NCBI GenBank assembly: GCA_046593925.1
Contig: JBKJQN010000063.1
Location: 1 to 19,854, forward strand
Length of the DNA: 19,854 bases
Direction: 5' to 3'
Source: JAYVYM01 sp046593925
Lineage (GTDB): Bacteria; Actinomycetota; Actinomycetes; Mycobacteriales; SCTD01
Shown here: piece by piece, positions 7,085-14,893 of the stretch
Layout: each line of letters starts with the position of its first letter
Numbering within the stretch: position 1 is the first letter of the stretch
The notes under the pieces: generated by a model
What the model saw: the letters and a program-made list of their open reading frames with translations, nothing else
Told to the model about the DNA's origin: nothing
Databases searched by the model: none
Made by a program: the position numbers and the translations under genes

Positions 7085-7090
7085 AGGAGG
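7085..7090 (+). promoter_or_regulatory. Shine-Dalgarno sequence of pyc
   Basis: AGGAGG lies 4 nt before the ATG at 7095. This is a perfect anti-16S match with slightly short spacing, and it fixes the pyc start. The 158-nt gap after the PAP2 gene shows no other clear signal. Confidence 0.75.
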
Positions 7091-7094
7091 CGTC

Positions 7095-10000
7095 ATGCGC
7101 AAGGTCCTCGTCGCTAACCGGGGAGAGATCGCCGTCCGCGTCCTGCGGGCCGCCCACGAGCTGGGGCTCCAGACGGTCGCGGTGTACACACCGGAGGACC
7201 GCGAGGCGCTGCACCGTACGAAGGCCGGCGAGTCCTACCAGCTCGGCGAGCCCGGGCACCCGGTGCGCGGCTACCTCGAGATCGGCGGGCTGATCGAGGT
7301 CGCGCTGCGCTGCGGCGCCGACGCGCTGCACCCCGGCTACGGCTTCCTGTCCGAGAGTGCCGCCTTGGCGCAGGCGTGCGCAGACGCCGGTATCGCCTTC
7401 GTCGGCCCGCCAGCGGCCGTGCTGCGCCTGACCGGCGACAAGGTGTCGGCCCGGGACGCCGCCGTCCGGGCGGGCCTGCCCGTCCTGCTCGCCTCAGCGC
7501 CGCTGCCGGACGGCGCCGGGGCGACGCAGGCCGCCGAGCAGATCGGGTTCCCGTTGTTCGTCAAGGCCTCGGCCGGGGGCGGCGGTCGCGGCCTGCGCCT
7601 GGTGCGTGAGGTCACCCAGCTCGACGACGCCGTGGCCGCCGCCTCCCGCGAGGCCGCGGCCGCGTTCGGGGATGGGACGGTGTTCCTCGAGCAGGCCGTC
7701 ACCGACCCCCGGCACATCGAGGTGCAGGTCCTGGCGGACGCCACCGGCGACACCGTCCACCTGTTCGAGCGCGACTGCTCGGTGCAGCGCCGCCACCAGA
7801 AGGTGGTGGAGCTGGCGCCCGCCCCCGGTCTGGCCCCGAGCACCCGCGAGGCACTCTGCGCCGCGGCGGTCGCGTTCGCCAAGGACGTCGGCTATGTCAA
7901 CGCCGGCACGGTCGAGTTCCTCGTCGACCCGGCCGGGGCGTTCACCTTCATGGAGATGAACCCTCGGATCCAGGTCGAGCACACCGTCACAGAGGAGGTC
8001 ACCGGGATCGACCTGGTTGCCGCCCAGCTACGCATCGCGGGCGGCGAGACGCTGCGCGACCAGGGCCTGGCGCAGGAGTCGATCAGCGTGCGCGGCGTCG
8101 CGGTGCAGTGCCGCATCACCACCGAGGACCCGGCCGACGACTTCCGCCCGGACACCGGCACGATCACCAGCTACCAGTCGCCCGGCGGCCCCGGGATCCG
8201 GCTCGACGGGGCGGTCTACGCAGGCGCGCAGATCACGCCGTACTTCGACAGCCTGCTCGTCAAGCTCACCACCCGCGGCCCGGACCTGGCGACCGCCGCG
8301 CTGCGGGCGCAGCGAGCGCTGCGGGAGTTCCGGGTTCGCGGGGTCAAGACCAACATTGACTTCCTGAGGCGGCTGCTGTCCGACCCGGCCTTCCTCGCCG
8401 GCGGGGTGAGCACCGCGTTCTTGGCCGAGCGTCCGGAGCTGACCTCCGCACCGGTCGGCACCGACCGCACCACCCGGCTGCTCACCGCGCTCGGGGAGGC
8501 GACCGTCAACGGGCTGCCCCGCCCGGCGCAGCCGCTCGCCGACCCGGCCGGCCGGCTACCCGCGTTGCCCGAACCGGCGACGACGGGTTCGCGCGACCGC
8601 CTCGACGCCCTCGGTCCCGCCGGCTGGGCGGCGGCGCTGCGCGCCCAGACCCCGGTCGCCGTCACCGACACGACGCTGCGCGACGCCCACCAGTCGCTGC
8701 TCGCCACCCGGCTGCGCACCCTGGACGTCGCCACCGCGGCCCCGGCCATGGCCCGCTTGCTGCCGGGGCTGCTGTCGCTGGAGTGCTGGGGCGGCGCGAC
8801 GTACGACGTCGCGCTGCGCTTCCTGCACGAGGACCCGTGGGACCGCCTCGCGCAGCTTCGCGAGGCCGCCCCGCACCTGTGTCTGCAGATGCTCCTGCGC
8901 GGCCGCAACGCGGTCGGCTACACGCCGTACCCGGTGGAGGTCGTACGCGCCTTCGTCGCGGAGGCGGCGGCCGGCGGCATCGACGTCTTCCGGGTCTTCG
9001 ACGCCCTCAACGACCTCGAGCAGATGCGCCCGGCGCTGCTGGCCGTGCAGGAGGCCGGCAAGGTCGCCGAGGGCACGCTCTGCTACACCGGCGACCTGCT
9101 CGACCCGTCCGAGCGGCTCTACACGCTGGACTACTACCTCGCGCTGGCCGACGGCCTGGTGGCGGCTGGGGCGCACGTGCTCGCCGTCAAGGACATGGCC
9201 GGCCTACTGCGACCGGCCGCCGCTGCGCGGCTCGTCCGGGAGCTGCGCGAGCGCTTCGACGCCCCCGTCCACCTGCACACCCACGACACGACCGGCGGCC
9301 AGCTCGCCACCCTGCTCGCCGCGGTCGACGCTGGGGTGGACGTGGTCGACTGCGCGGCCGCGCCGATGTCGGGCGGCACCAGCCAGCCGAACATGAGCGC
9401 GCTGGTCGCGGCCACCGACCACACGGACCGCGCGACCGGGCTGGACCTCTCCGCGCTGTCGGCGATGGAGCCGCACTGGGAGGCCGTCCGGGACCTGTAC
9501 GCGCCATTCGAGTCGGGGCTGCGCGCGCCGACCGGCACCGTCTACCGCCACGAGATCCCGGGCGGCCAGCTGACGAACCTGCGCCAGCAGGCGATCGCGC
9601 TGGGGCTGGGTGACCGGTGGCCGGCGGTGCAGGAGCTGTACGCCGTCGCCAACGACCTGCTCGGCAAGCCGATCAAGGTCACCCCGACCAGCAAGGTGGT
9701 CGGTGACCTCGCGTTGTTCCTTGCCGGCAGCGACGTCGAGCCCGAGGCCGTCCGGGCGGACCCGCGCGGCTACGACCTTCCGGACAGCGTGCTGGGCTAC
9801 CTCGGCGGTGAGCTCGGTACGCCGCCGGCCGGCTTCCCCGAACCGTTCCGCAGCCGGGCCGTCGAAGGGCGCCCGCCGGTCGGCGGCGAGGTGCCGCTGA
9901 CCGAGGTGCAACGCGCCGCGCTCACCGGTGGTGACCGGCGCGGCGCGCTGTCACAGCTGCTTTTCCCCAAGCCGTACGAGGAGTACTGCCGGGTTCTCCA

Positions 10001-10460
10001 GGCCCACGGCGACATGTCGGTCATCCCGACCGAGGCGTTCTGGTACGGCCTGCGCCCCGGCCACCCGGTCACCGTCGGGCTGCAGCCCGGGGTCGACGTC
10101 GTGGTCGAGCTCGAGACGGTCGGCGAGCCCGACGACGACGGGCTCCGCACCCTGCACCTGCGCGTCAACGGTGCGCCTCGGCCGGTCAGCGTGCGGGACC
10201 GCGCCGTCCAGGTCACCAGCACCCGGGCCCGCCGGGCCGACCCCGCCGACACCAGCCAGATCGGCTCGGCGCTGCCCGGTGTGGTGATGCTCAAGGTCGC
10301 CGTTGGCGACACGGTGGCCAAGGGCCAGCCGCTCGCGGTCGTCGAGGCGATGAAGATGGAGTCCACCGTGACGAGCCCCCGTGACGGCACCGTCACCGAC
10401 GTCGTCCGCACCAGCGGGGATGCCGTGGAGGCCGGCGACCTGCTGCTGGTGCTGGGCTAG
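7095..10460 (+). CDS. pyc: Pyruvate carboxylase
   Basis: 1121 residues, a full-length single-chain enzyme that carboxylates pyruvate to oxaloacetate (ATP and biotin dependent) to refill the TCA cycle. The N-terminal biotin carboxylase domain begins RKVLVANRGEIAVRVLRAAH, with the ATP-grasp glycine loop KASAGGGGRGLRL and the EMNPRIQVEHTVTE block. The carboxyltransferase domain starts near residue 520 with DTTLRDAHQS (metal ligand Asp525). It has the carboxylated Lys in VKDMAGLL (Lys699), metal histidines in HLHTHD (726-731) and GGTSQPNMS. The C-terminal biotinyl domain has VVEAMKMES with the biotin Lys at 1087. It stands alone between the PAP2 gene and a convergent gene, with a strong Shine-Dalgarno sequence. 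Confidence 0.97.
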   Translation: MRKVLVANRGEIAVRVLRAAHELGLQTVAVYTPEDREALHRTKAGESYQLGEPGHPVRGYLEIGGLIEVALRCGADALHPGYGFLSESAALAQACADAGIAFVGPPAAVLRLTGDKVSARDAAVRAGLPVLLASAPLPDGAGATQAAEQIGFPLFVKASAGGGGRGLRLVREVTQLDDAVAAASREAAAAFGDGTVFLEQAVTDPRHIEVQVLADATGDTVHLFERDCSVQRRHQKVVELAPAPGLAPSTREALCAAAVAFAKDVGYVNAGTVEFLVDPAGAFTFMEMNPRIQVEHTVTEEVTGIDLVAAQLRIAGGETLRDQGLAQESISVRGVAVQCRITTEDPADDFRPDTGTITSYQSPGGPGIRLDGAVYAGAQITPYFDSLLVKLTTRGPDLATAALRAQRALREFRVRGVKTNIDFLRRLLSDPAFLAGGVSTAFLAERPELTSAPVGTDRTTRLLTALGEATVNGLPRPAQPLADPAGRLPALPEPATTGSRDRLDALGPAGWAAALRAQTPVAVTDTTLRDAHQSLLATRLRTLDVATAAPAMARLLPGLLSLECWGGATYDVALRFLHEDPWDRLAQLREAAPHLCLQMLLRGRNAVGYTPYPVEVVRAFVAEAAAGGIDVFRVFDALNDLEQMRPALLAVQEAGKVAEGTLCYTGDLLDPSERLYTLDYYLALADGLVAAGAHVLAVKDMAGLLRPAAAARLVRELRERFDAPVHLHTHDTTGGQLATLLAAVDAGVDVVDCAAAPMSGGTSQPNMSALVAATDHTDRATGLDLSALSAMEPHWEAVRDLYAPFESGLRAPTGTVYRHEIPGGQLTNLRQQAIALGLGDRWPAVQELYAVANDLLGKPIKVTPTSKVVGDLALFLAGSDVEPEAVRADPRGYDLPDSVLGYLGGELGTPPAGFPEPFRSRAVEGRPPVGGEVPLTEVQRAALTGGDRRGALSQLLFPKPYEEYCRVLQAHGDMSVIPTEAFWYGLRPGHPVTVGLQPGVDVVVELETVGEPDDDGLRTLHLRVNGAPRPVSVRDRAVQVTSTRARRADPADTSQIGSALPGVVMLKVAVGDTVAKGQPLAVVEAMKMESTVTSPRDGTVTDVVRTSGDAVEAGDLLLVLG

Positions 10461-10464
10461 CCAC

Positions 10465-10500
10465 TCCAGGTCCAGGTCCAGGTCCAGGTCCAGGTCCAGG
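10465..10500. repeat. Hexanucleotide tandem repeat, 6 x TCCAGG
   Basis: Six perfect head-to-tail copies of TCCAGG occupy 36 of the 40 nt between the stop of pyc (TAG, 10458-10460) and the stop (TGA on minus, 10501-10503) of the convergent membrane protein gene. The tract would read as Asp-Leu/Gln-Val type repeats if translated, but it lies outside both genes. Tracts like this change copy number by slippage. Confidence 0.97.
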
Positions 10501-11616
10501 TCAGGCCGGGCGGGTCGACAGTCGCCGCGCGACCTCCAGCGCCAGCGCCAGCGCCGCCAGGACCGCGAGGGCCCCCGCGACCAGCAGAGGACCGCGCCGC
10601 TGCCCCCCGACGGCGACCGGGGTGGCCACGGTGGGCGGCGCGGGCACCGGCACGGTTCCGGTCGCCACGATGGAGTCGGCCCGCACGGTAACCGCGAGCG
10701 GCGACGTTCCGACGCCCGGCGCGGTGCGCACGACGTACTGGCCGAGCAGGGCACGCGAGACGTCGTCGGCGGCGCCGAGCAGGCCGACGCCGTCGAGCCC
10801 GACCCGCACCACGCCGGGCTCAGGGCCGCCGAGCCGGTTGGCCGCCACCCCGCATCCTGCATCGGTGCCCAGCACCGAGACCTGGGTGTCGGAGCCGCCG
10901 AAGGTGCGCGTCTCGGAGTCGAGCGTGCGGCAGCTCGCCACGACGACAACCAGCCGGCGCACCGTCGGCGCGTCCGGCAGGCCGTCGAGCAGGCCACCAG
11001 GCTGCGGCCGCAGGTCCCCGAGCTTCTCGAGCGCACTGCGGGCGGTCGTCGGCTCGCCACCCGGCAGCACGGTGGTGGGCAGCTGCGAGGGCACGCTGCG
11101 AAGCAGGTCGGCGACCGCGCTCTGCTCCGCGTCGAAGTCGGCCAGGGCGACCGAGGCGTCGAGCACCACGACGAGCTCACTGGGGAAGTCGACGACACGC
11201 GTCGCGGTGAGCGGCACGGTGTGGCCATCCTGCACGGCGGTGAACGCCGTTGGCGGCAGCGCCTTGGAGGTCAGCAGCCGCGGCACGGTCACGGTGACCG
11301 TCAGCACCCCGTCGGCGCTGGTCCGCGCCCCCGACAGGCCCAGGCCGGCCTCGGCTGCGGCGACCGCCCCTGCCGTCAGCAGCAGGGCCGCGATCGCGCC
11401 CGCGGCTGATGCGCAGGTGAACCGCCCGAGCTCGTCGTACGAACGCAGTTTGACGACGGCACCCTTCTGCTCGGCACACCTCGCCCACGCGGGCCTGGCA
11501 CCGTACCGTTTCGGCGCCGCCCGCCCCCTCCTGGAGGTCCTCCTTGCCCCGTCCGCTGCCCGCCCTGCTCGGTGCCGCTCTGCTGGCGTTCGCGCTGCCG
11601 GTGGTGTCGGCGGCAC
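10501..11616 (-). CDS. Membrane protein with degenerate vWA-like extracellular domain
   Basis: A hydrophobic N-terminal segment (AAGAIAALLLTAGAVAAAEA) looks like a signal peptide. An exported domain of about 230 residues follows, and a C-terminal transmembrane helix (LLVAGALAVLAALALALEV) with a basic end. The pattern ELVVVLDASVALADFD, a helix, then RRLVVVVASC resembles a von Willebrand A fold, but the MIDAS DxSxS reads DASVA, so metal binding is doubtful. The start is uncertain. GTG 11616 is the first in-frame start, but it would overlap the divergent gene by 73 nt and add a basic non-conserved extension. The next GTG (11307) removes the signal peptide. The likely real N-terminus near 11448 (LRSYDELGRF) has only a CTG. 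The family assignment is tentative. Confidence 0.65.
   Translation of the reverse strand: MPPTPPAARTPAERHRAGRAADGARRTSRRGRAAPKRYGARPAWARCAEQKGAVVKLRSYDELGRFTCASAAGAIAALLLTAGAVAAAEAGLGLSGARTSADGVLTVTVTVPRLLTSKALPPTAFTAVQDGHTVPLTATRVVDFPSELVVVLDASVALADFDAEQSAVADLLRSVPSQLPTTVLPGGEPTTARSALEKLGDLRPQPGGLLDGLPDAPTVRRLVVVVASCRTLDSETRTFGGSDTQVSVLGTDAGCGVAANRLGGPEPGVVRVGLDGVGLLGAADDVSRALLGQYVVRTAPGVGTSPLAVTVRADSIVATGTVPVPAPPTVATPVAVGGQRRGPLLVAGALAVLAALALALEVARRLSTRPA
11504..11509 (+). promoter_or_regulatory. Candidate -10 box (TACCGT) of the DUF4397-sortase operon
   Basis: TACCGT matches TANNNT and lies about 35 nt before the TTG start at 11544, leaving room for a leader with the Shine-Dalgarno sequence GGAGG (11533-11537, 6 nt before TTG). 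The same DNA is the upstream region of the divergent membrane protein gene, so the two may share control. Confidence 0.35.
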
Positions 11617-12362
11617 CGGCGTCGGCCGCCGGGGGCGACGTCACACTGACGGTCGTGCACGGGGTGCGCGGGCTGGTCGCCGACGTACGACTCGACGACG
11701 CCCTGGTGCTCAGCGGGTTCGCCCCCGAGCGGGTCACCGACCCGCTCACGATCTCGCCCGGCAGCCACCACCTGCAGGCCTGGCCGACCGGCGCGGCCCA
11801 GACGTCGACACCGGTGGTCGACCAGCAGCTGACTTTCAGCCCGGGCGAGCAGGCCACCGCGGCCATCGGGCTGGGTGCCGACGGCAAGCCGGTGGTGACC
11901 GTCTTCGACGACCGCGGGCTGCTTGCCGACGCCGCCAGCACGGCGCTCGCCGTCCGTAGCCTCGCGAACGCCGGGCCGATGAAGGTGGTGGCCGGCGACC
12001 GCACCCTCGCCGAGATGCTCACCAGCACGCAGCAGCAGGTGGCGCAGGTCCCGCCGGGCACCTACCCGGTGAGTGTTTCGCCCTCCGACGGCACCGCCGG
12101 CAGCGTGCCGGCGCAGGACGTCCCGTTGGTCGCCGGGCGCGCCGTGGTGCTCTATCTGATCGGCTCGCAGTCCGACTCGACGCTCGGCTGGGTCGCCCAG
12201 ACCGTCCGCCCCGCCTCCGCGGCCGCGCCGAAGCGTGTCGACACCGGTGTCGGCCCGGTGCCCGCGGCCGGTACGCCCGGCACCGCGGCCCTCGTGCTCG
12301 GCATGCCGCTGACCCTGCTCGGCGCTGTCGCGCTGCGCCGTCGCCGCCGGCAGCTGGCGTGA
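11544..12362 (+). CDS. DUF4397-domain surface protein, C-terminally anchored
   Basis: 272 residues. It has a Sec signal peptide (hydrophobic core LLGAALLAFALPVV, cleavage likely after APASA). The domain opening VTLTVVHGVRGLVADVRLDD and the later SLANAGPMKVVAGDR / VPPGTYPVSVSPSD segments match the beta-sandwich DUF4397 family. The C-terminus has the layout of a sorting signal: VDTGVGP (from residue 232), a Gly/Pro linker, a hydrophobic helix (TAALVLGMPLTLLGAVAL) and the tail RRRRRQLA. It is not a canonical LPXTG. TTG start is supported by GGAGG 6 nt upstream. Its stop overlaps the sortase start by 4 nt (GTGA), so this is the probable sortase substrate. DUF4397 function is unknown. Confidence 0.85.
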   Translation: MPRPLPALLGAALLAFALPVVSAAPASAAGGDVTLTVVHGVRGLVADVRLDDALVLSGFAPERVTDPLTISPGSHHLQAWPTGAAQTSTPVVDQQLTFSPGEQATAAIGLGADGKPVVTVFDDRGLLADAASTALAVRSLANAGPMKVVAGDRTLAEMLTSTQQQVAQVPPGTYPVSVSPSDGTAGSVPAQDVPLVAGRAVVLYLIGSQSDSTLGWVAQTVRPASAAAPKRVDTGVGPVPAAGTPGTAALVLGMPLTLLGAVALRRRRRQLA

Positions 12363-13009
12363 GGGCGCCCCGCCGCGTGCTGGCGGGGCCGCTGCTCGCG
12401 CTCGCCCTCGCCGGCTGCGGCGCCACCTCGCAGGCCGCGTCCCCGCCCGCCACGCCGGCGAGGATGGCCGCGCCGGCCCCCGTGCCCAGCGAGGCGCCAG
12501 GGTCGGCCATCGGCCTGCTCGGCTCGCAGTCGGCGACGCTCGACGCGCTGCGGGCAGCGCAGGCCCGCCGTCCGGTATCGGTGCTGGTGCCGGGCGTACC
12601 GACCGCTGCCCCCGTCGAGGCGCGGACCACCAACCCGGTCAGCGGCGGCCTGGACCTGCCCGACGGCGCCGCCAAGGTCGCCTGGTGGGCCAGCGGTTCA
12701 GCGCCCGGCGACGGTGCCGGGTCGGTGGTGCTGGCCGCTCACGTGTCCTACAACGGGCAGACCGGCCCCTTCACCAGGCTCGCCACCGTGCCGCCCGGCA
12801 CCGAGGTGGTCGTCACCAGCGCCGACGGGACCGCCCGCCGTTACTCCGTACGCAGCACCCGCAACGCCCCCAAGACCGCACTGGACCGTGGCGAGCTGTT
12901 CCGGACCACCGGTCCGCCGGCGCTGGTGCTGGTGACCTGCGGCGGCCCCTACGACCGCACGACGCACAGCTTTGCGGAGAACGTCGTGGTGACGGCCACC
13001 CCCGTCTAG
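12359..13009 (+). CDS. Class F sortase, predicted lipoprotein
   Basis: 216 residues. Sortases are extracytoplasmic transpeptidases that cut a C-terminal sorting signal and attach the protein to the cell envelope. The catalytic triad is visible: His128 in VLAAHVSYNG, Cys194 in LVTCGGPYD and Arg200 in YDRTTHS. The spacing and the terminal SFAENVVVTATP block fit actinobacterial class F. Unusually, the N-terminus carries a lipobox (LALALAGC, Cys20), predicting lipid anchoring on the outer face of the membrane instead of a transmembrane anchor. A Pro/Ala-rich linker (about residues 25-75) separates it from the catalytic domain. GTG start is coupled to the DUF4397 gene. The stop overlaps the convergent TSUP gene by 3 nt within CTAG. 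Confidence 0.9.
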   Translation: MRAPRRVLAGPLLALALAGCGATSQAASPPATPARMAAPAPVPSEAPGSAIGLLGSQSATLDALRAAQARRPVSVLVPGVPTAAPVEARTTNPVSGGLDLPDGAAKVAWWASGSAPGDGAGSVVLAAHVSYNGQTGPFTRLATVPPGTEVVVTSADGTARRYSVRSTRNAPKTALDRGELFRTTGPPALVLVTCGGPYDRTTHSFAENVVVTATPV

Positions 13010-13767
13010 CGCACGAGGTCGTACGCCAGGCGCAGCACCAGCGCCGACACCACGACCAGGAACACCCGGCGCACCCAGGCACTCCCTCGACGGACCGCCA
13101 GCCGGGCACCGACCTGCGACCCGGCCAGGTTGCTCGCGGCCATCGCCGCCCCGAGCCCCCAGAGCACGTGACCGCCGAGCGCGAACAGCAGCAACGCGGC
13201 CAGGTTGGTCGCGGTGTTGACGGCCTTCGCGGTCGCGCTCGCGTGCAGGAACGACAGGCCGACGGCGCCGACGAGCAGGAAGATCAGGAAGCTCCCGGTG
13301 CCCGGGCCGACCAGCCCGTCGTACAGGCCGATCCCGGCGCCGCCACCGACCGTGACCAGCCGCTGCGCGTGCACGCCGAGCCGCAGCGACTCGACCTCGC
13401 CGAGCTCGGGCCGCCGCCAGCTGAAGACGAGCACGGCGACCAGCGCCACCAGGACAACTGGCTCGAGCGCGTTGGACGCTCGAGCCGCCAGCAGCGCACC
13501 GGTCGCGGAGCCGGCGAAGGCCGCCACGACCATCGGGACGGCGATCGCCCGGTCGACCGGCACCCGGCGCGCGTACGTCACCGCAGCCGACCCCGTACCG
13601 ACGACGGAGGCGAGCTTGTTCGTGCCCAGAAGCGACACGACCGGGACGCCCGGGAGTACCAGCAGCAGTGCCGGCAGCTGCAGCAGCCCGCCTCCTCCGA
13701 CGATCGCGTCCAGGCCGCCGGCGAGCACAGCCACCGCGCACAGGAGCAGCAGATCGCTCAGGTCCAC
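13006..13767 (-). CDS. TSUP (TauE/SafE) family membrane permease
   Basis: 253 residues with about seven to eight hydrophobic helices and little else. Family features: DAIVGGGGLLQLPALLL in the first repeat with GTNKLASVVGT after it, and the matching second-repeat motif GLYDGLVGPGTGSFLIF. This two-fold layout is typical of TauE/SafE anion or sulfonate/sulfite exporters. The substrate cannot be told. GTG start at 13767; no clear Shine-Dalgarno sequence is seen. It converges on the sortase gene and diverges from the VOC remnant with a 20-nt gap. Confidence 0.9.
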   Translation of the reverse strand: MDLSDLLLLCAVAVLAGGLDAIVGGGGLLQLPALLLVLPGVPVVSLLGTNKLASVVGTGSAAVTYARRVPVDRAIAVPMVVAAFAGSATGALLAARASNALEPVVLVALVAVLVFSWRRPELGEVESLRLGVHAQRLVTVGGGAGIGLYDGLVGPGTGSFLIFLLVGAVGLSFLHASATAKAVNTATNLAALLLFALGGHVLWGLGAAMAASNLAGSQVGARLAVRRGSAWVRRVFLVVVSALVLRLAYDLVR

Positions 13768-13787
13768 AGCGTCGTACCGGCCGCGCC

Positions 13788-14220
13788 ATGGGCGCCCCCG
13801 GCCGCACCGCCGCCGCCGCCACTGCCCAGGACCCGGCCGCGCCGGCCGGCGGCGACGTCGAGCGGACCGTCCGCTTCTTCCAGGACCTGCCGGAGTTCCA
13901 GCTCACCGAAATGATCGACAACCGCGGCCACGCGGGTTCGACGCCTTTCTGCTTCGACATCGGCAATGGCAACCTGCTGGCCGTCGACTTCCCGGGGCTC
14001 GACGTCGGGCCGTCCGCCGACGTGCCCGGCGGCCTGCACCACGTCGCCATCAGCGTCGAGCCGGTCCGGCGGGAGCACCTCAAGGCCAGACTCGACCGGG
14101 CCGGGGTGGCGTACGCACACCGCGCTCCACGTCACCGACCCCGACGGTGCCCGGGTCGAGCTGATCGCCGATCCGCTCGGTGAGATGTACGGCGACACCG
14201 TCCTGCAGGACCGGCTCAGA
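13788..14220 (+). pseudogene. VOC (glyoxalase/bleomycin-resistance) family gene, frameshifted
   Basis: The first frame (ATG 13788, stop 14183) gives DVERTVRFFQDL, LTEMIDNRGHAGSTPF, FDIGNGNLLAVDFPGLDVGP and GGLHHVAISVEP, clearly a VOC domain. Just after GVAYAH (14103-14120) the sequence turns to nonsense, while the +1 frame continues the domain with TALHVTDPDGARVELIADPL and GEMYGDTVLQ. A net one-base gain or two-base loss between about 14112 and 14122 splits the gene. The N-terminal first strand is also not recognisable (Pro/Ala-rich), and no stop follows in the second frame before the convergent ppa gene. This suggests real decay, though a sequencing indel is possible. An intact gene would encode a dioxygenase or lyase-like metal enzyme. 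Confidence 0.75.
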
Positions 14221-14233
14221 AGTCAGGATCCTC

Positions 14234-14797
14234 TCAGGCGTCGTGGGTGTGGGCGTGCGCGTGGCCGGCCTCCTGGGCGGGCGGCTTCGGGTCGCCGGAG
14301 TGCTCGAGCGCCTCGGGGTTGTCGGCGAGCCGCTGGCGCGACGCGACGACCTCCGCCTCGGCCTCGACCCGACCGACCCAGTTGGCCCCCTCGACGCTCT
14401 TACCGGGCTCGAGGTCCTTGTAGACCTCGAAGAAGTGCTGGATCTCCAGGCGGTCGAACTCCGACACGTCGCCGATGTCCTGCAGGTGCTCCTGGCGCGG
14501 GTCGCGGACCGGTACGCACAGCAGCTTCTCGTCGGGGCCGGCCTCATCGGTCATCCGGAACATCCCGAGTGCGCGGACCCTGATCAGGCAGCCGGGGAAG
14601 GTCGGCTCGTCGAGCAGCACCAGCGCGTCGAGCGGATCGCCGTCCCCACCGAGGGTGTTCTCGACGAAGCCGTAGTCGGCCGGGTAGCTGGTCGAGGTGA
14701 ACAGCCTGCGGTCCAGCCGGATGCGACCGGTGTGATGGTCCATCTCGTACTTGTTGCGCTGGCCCTTCGGGATCTCGATGGTGACGTCGAACTCCAC
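14234..14797 (-). CDS. ppa: Inorganic pyrophosphatase, family I
   Basis: 187 residues; hydrolyses PPi to 2 Pi in the cytoplasm with Mg2+. The fold opens MEFDVTIEIPKGQRNKYEMD, with TSYPADYGFVENT and the signature DGDPLDALVLL (metal-binding Asp52, Asp54 and Asp57), then VYKDLEPGK. The GTG start is supported by GGAGGAG 8 nt upstream on the minus strand. A His/Ala tail (GHAHAHTHDA) follows the catalytic core. His21 is present, as in mycobacterial pyrophosphatases, while position 86 is Ala where those enzymes have a second special His (family comparison from memory). Divergent from dacB with a 96-nt gap. Confidence 0.96.
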   Translation of the reverse strand: MEFDVTIEIPKGQRNKYEMDHHTGRIRLDRRLFTSTSYPADYGFVENTLGGDGDPLDALVLLDEPTFPGCLIRVRALGMFRMTDEAGPDEKLLCVPVRDPRQEHLQDIGDVSEFDRLEIQHFFEVYKDLEPGKSVEGANWVGRVEAEAEVVASRQRLADNPEALEHSGDPKPPAQEAGHAHAHTHDA

Positions 14798-14893
14798 GGG
14801 GCGGACTCCTCCGGGGGACGGCTGGGGGTCGGGTCGGTCCTAGTGTCCCGTACGGCCCCGGGCGCCCGGCCGGGGGACAGGCGGGAGGTCCCG

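Noticed and set aside
9951..11228. Long minus-strand frame that translates the hexamer repeat as an Asp-Leu run
   Set aside because: It is a shadow of pyc and of the vWA-like gene in the wrong frame; Arg/Ser-rich composition and no family motifs.
11533..11543. GGAGGTCCTCC as an operator between the divergent genes
   Set aside because: It is better explained as the Shine-Dalgarno sequence of the DUF4397 gene; the inverted symmetry is only 5 bp per side.
13205..14164. 319-codon plus-strand ORF over the TSUP gene
   Set aside because: Antisense shadow of a clear membrane permease; composition is that of a reverse-complemented GC-rich gene.
14841..14846. TAGTGT as a -10 box for dacB
   Set aside because: Plausible position, but no -35 and an equally weak box on the other strand; not strong enough to list.
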